A stretch of DNA of 64,000 nucleotides, taken from positions 124,001 to 188,000 of the forward strand of contig NZ_LRUC01000003.1 in NCBI RefSeq assembly GCF_001550095.1, read 5' to 3'. A program made the translations under genes and the position numbers. Of the stretch, positions 62,737 through 64,000 are shown in pieces. The stretch comes from Celeribacter ethanolicus. Lineage in GTDB: Bacteria; Pseudomonadota; Alphaproteobacteria; Rhodobacterales; Rhodobacteraceae. Numbering within the stretch: the stretch's first letter is position 1; each line of letters begins with the position of its first letter. The notes under the pieces are model-generated. The model was not told the origin of the DNA and did not search any database. It saw nothing but the letters and a program-made list of their open reading frames with translations.

Positions 62737-63564
62737 TCAATCCCCAGAGCGTCGCATTTCTCTGAGCGAGGCACTGTTTCCTCGCGCATTGGTGTTGTGA
62801 AAACAGATCGCCGCTTCCGTCCGATTGGAAACACCCAATTTGGTCATGATCCGATGGATATGAAGTTTGATCGTATGCGCCGACACCGACAGGTCATTCG
62901 CGATTGCCTTATTGGGCCGACCGGCCGCCACGAGGCTGAGAACCTCGCGCTCTCGCGGTGTCAAATCTGCCATTCGGCACGCGCTTGCTTCGCGTTCAGA
63001 GAGGCTCTGTGGCCGATGCGGATGTTTGATCATCTCCGCACGGTTGTTCTGCACGTCGCTTTCATGTGCGATGCAGTTAAATATGGGCGCCGGGAGATAG
63101 TTCGCGCCGCAATCAATCAGGCGTATCAGTTGTATCCAAGCCGTGAGGTTCAAATTCATTGGCAGCAAGCTCATCTCAGCTGACGCAATCTCATCGACCC
63201 AGCGCTCGGCAAGGCGCATGGCACTCGCCATATCGCGCACACCAAATGCGATGCGAATTCCCTCCCTCACGCGCAATTCGCTCAGTGCGCTGGACATGAA
63301 TTCCTCGGCCTGACGCTCATCGACGATCACGAGACGCGTGGCTTGCCGCTCTGGTGGCGTTTGGTTGGAATACACCACTTGCCACGTCGCGACATCGTTA
63401 AAGAGTTTCGCCTCCACTCCCTGAAATTCATTCTCAATGGTGCGCAGAACCACCTCTGAAAACAGTCGTCGAGTGCCTATGAACGTAAATATAGCAGAGT
63501 GTGTTGCACTCGGTGCAATGTCTCCATTCACCGGGTGCCCCTCTGGTCCCCTCGGTTGACTCAT
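62737..63564 (-). CDS. LuxR/CsgD-like transcription regulator
   Basis: A 275-residue protein: an N-terminal receiver-like region (HSAIFTFIGTRRLFSEVVLR, RLVIVDE at the strand-3 position) without the usual phosphate-acceptor set, then LPMNLNLTAWIQLIRLIDCG, and a C-terminal LuxR HTH (LTPREREVLSLVAAGRPNKA, SAHTIKLHIHRIMTKLGVSN). This arrangement resembles CsgD/VpsT and alphaproteobacterial exopolysaccharide regulators. I start at MSQPRGPEG with an upstream ggggaga. It may govern the secreted-protein pair or the pilus. Confidence 0.82.
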   Translation of the reverse strand: MSQPRGPEGHPVNGDIAPSATHSAIFTFIGTRRLFSEVVLRTIENEFQGVEAKLFNDVATWQVVYSNQTPPERQATRLVIVDERQAEEFMSSALSELRVREGIRIAFGVRDMASAMRLAERWVDEIASAEMSLLPMNLNLTAWIQLIRLIDCGANYLPAPIFNCIAHESDVQNNRAEMIKHPHRPQSLSEREASACRMADLTPREREVLSLVAAGRPNKAIANDLSVSAHTIKLHIHRIMTKLGVSNRTEAAICFHNTNARGNSASLREMRRSGD

Positions 63565-63663
63565 TGGTTGTCTCCCCGCTAACGCTAACAAAAATACCAC
63601 TATTTATCGACTTGTATTCTTTCCCCACCCTCGAAAATAACGAAAATCTGATTGATGTTAATC

Positions 63664-63790
63664 TATACTCGAAAATTGTTTTTTTGACCTCCTAGCTAAA
63701 AGGACAATCCCTGGGAAGTAATGTGATGAAGTTGTTCGTGCAATTTCCAAGGGAACCTCGCAAAATGCCTGTGGTTCTCAATGTAGAGGG
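63664..63790 (+). pseudogene. Tyrosine recombinase relic (second copy)
   Basis: A plus-strand frame gives SLGSNVMKLFVQFPREPRKM, then PVVLNVE, matching the MxxYVxF-REPRKLPVVLSVEE linker of the same recombinase type as the relic at 46868. An in-frame stop (63684-63690 region) and loss of the rest show decay. The DNA matches the first relic at 32 of 39 bases over 63751-63789. An IS3-type gene begins 77 bases later. Confidence 0.55.
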
Positions 63791-63865
63791 GTGGGGCTTG
63801 GTCAGCCCCACCTGAGCGGTCCAGCTTTTAGGATAGTTTATCCTGTATTTTGGAGGACTACTTAC

Positions 63866-64000
63866 ATGGCAGGCAAACGAGAAAAGCCGGAAGACATTGT
63901 TCTGAAGATTCGGAAAGTTGAGGTGCTACAAGGCCAAGACGCACCTGCGCGGTTGTTTTATGCCTTCGGTTTGGAGCGGCAAGTTCCGCTCCGTGACATT
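63866..64000 (+). mobile_element. IS3-type transposase OrfA start, cut by window end
   Basis: The gene starts at an ATG with a ggagga ribosome site: MAGKREKPEDIVLKIRKVEV is a standard IS3-family OrfA opening (HTH of the KxxxEEIVxKLRQVEVL type). From LQGQ on the text becomes DAPARLFYAFGLERQVPLRD, which resembles the start of an unrelated IS (IS1182/IS5-like) transposase. The gene is either a fusion after one IS inserted into another or a diverged OrfA. Two hairpins (63790-63812 and 63831-63843) precede it. Confidence 0.7.

Noticed and set aside
1-64000. CRISPR array, rRNA operon or replication origin
   Set aside because: No regular spaced repeats, no rRNA-like stretches and no origin-type repeats were seen.

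Overview
The window reads as a high-GC chromosomal segment of an alphaproteobacterium, most likely Rhodobacteraceae (Roseobacter group). The family call rests on gene order and gene content seen here: lptF-lptG-lptD-surA-pdxA-rsmA in one operon, prfA-prmC followed by a DUF4167 gene, a complete tad (Flp pilus) locus, PepSY/cytochrome b561 genes, and a short palindromic intergenic element of a type I recall as common in this family. No species can be named from the sequence alone.

Layout. Positions 1-30000 are mostly core genes: an ornithine-lipid type acyltransferase (partial), a LysE exporter, an ABC-F ATPase, a small outer-membrane barrel, agmatinase, release factor 1 with its methyltransferase, DUF4167, a PepSY/cytochrome b561/LuxR set, the LPS-transport and outer-membrane biogenesis operon (lptF to rsmA), leucyl aminopeptidase with the Pol III chi subunit, a retropepsin-like protease, MarC, a second ABC-F, ndk, kdsA, and a ModE-like regulator followed by modABC with a perfect palindrome between them. 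Positions 29847-40317 are a catabolic block: benABCD between two LysR regulators, next to a five-gene branched-chain/aromatic-acid type ABC importer on the opposite strand. Positions 40711-46529 form a BMP-type nucleoside/nucleobase ABC importer ending in a cytosine-deaminase-like hydrolase.

From about 46530 the character changes. An 860-base low-GC gap holds a decayed tyrosine recombinase, then comes the 11-gene tad locus (flp, cpaBCDEF, tadBC, tadE, tadG, tadD; 47387-58335). The right side of that locus (58336-59530) is a recombination scar: an antisense fragment that looks like the MurF C-terminus, a truncated ORF broken by a 19-bp tandem duplication, an integrase N-terminal fragment, and a tRNA 3'-end-like sequence as left by tRNA-targeting integrases. 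Beyond it (60173-63564) lie two exported Gly/Ser-rich proteins and two regulators (LysR, and a LuxR protein with a CsgD-like layout), then a second relic of the same recombinase family and the start of an IS3-type transposase gene at the window edge.

How it fits together: the first half supports envelope assembly, translation and molybdenum uptake. The ben/transporter and BMP/deaminase blocks are nutrient-acquisition modules. The tad pilus plus the secreted Gly/Ser-rich proteins and LuxR regulator look like an acquired surface-attachment region bracketed by relics of mobile DNA. The most novel candidate is the 60173-63564 cluster; the best-supported unusual structures are the recombinase relics and integration scar around the tad locus.
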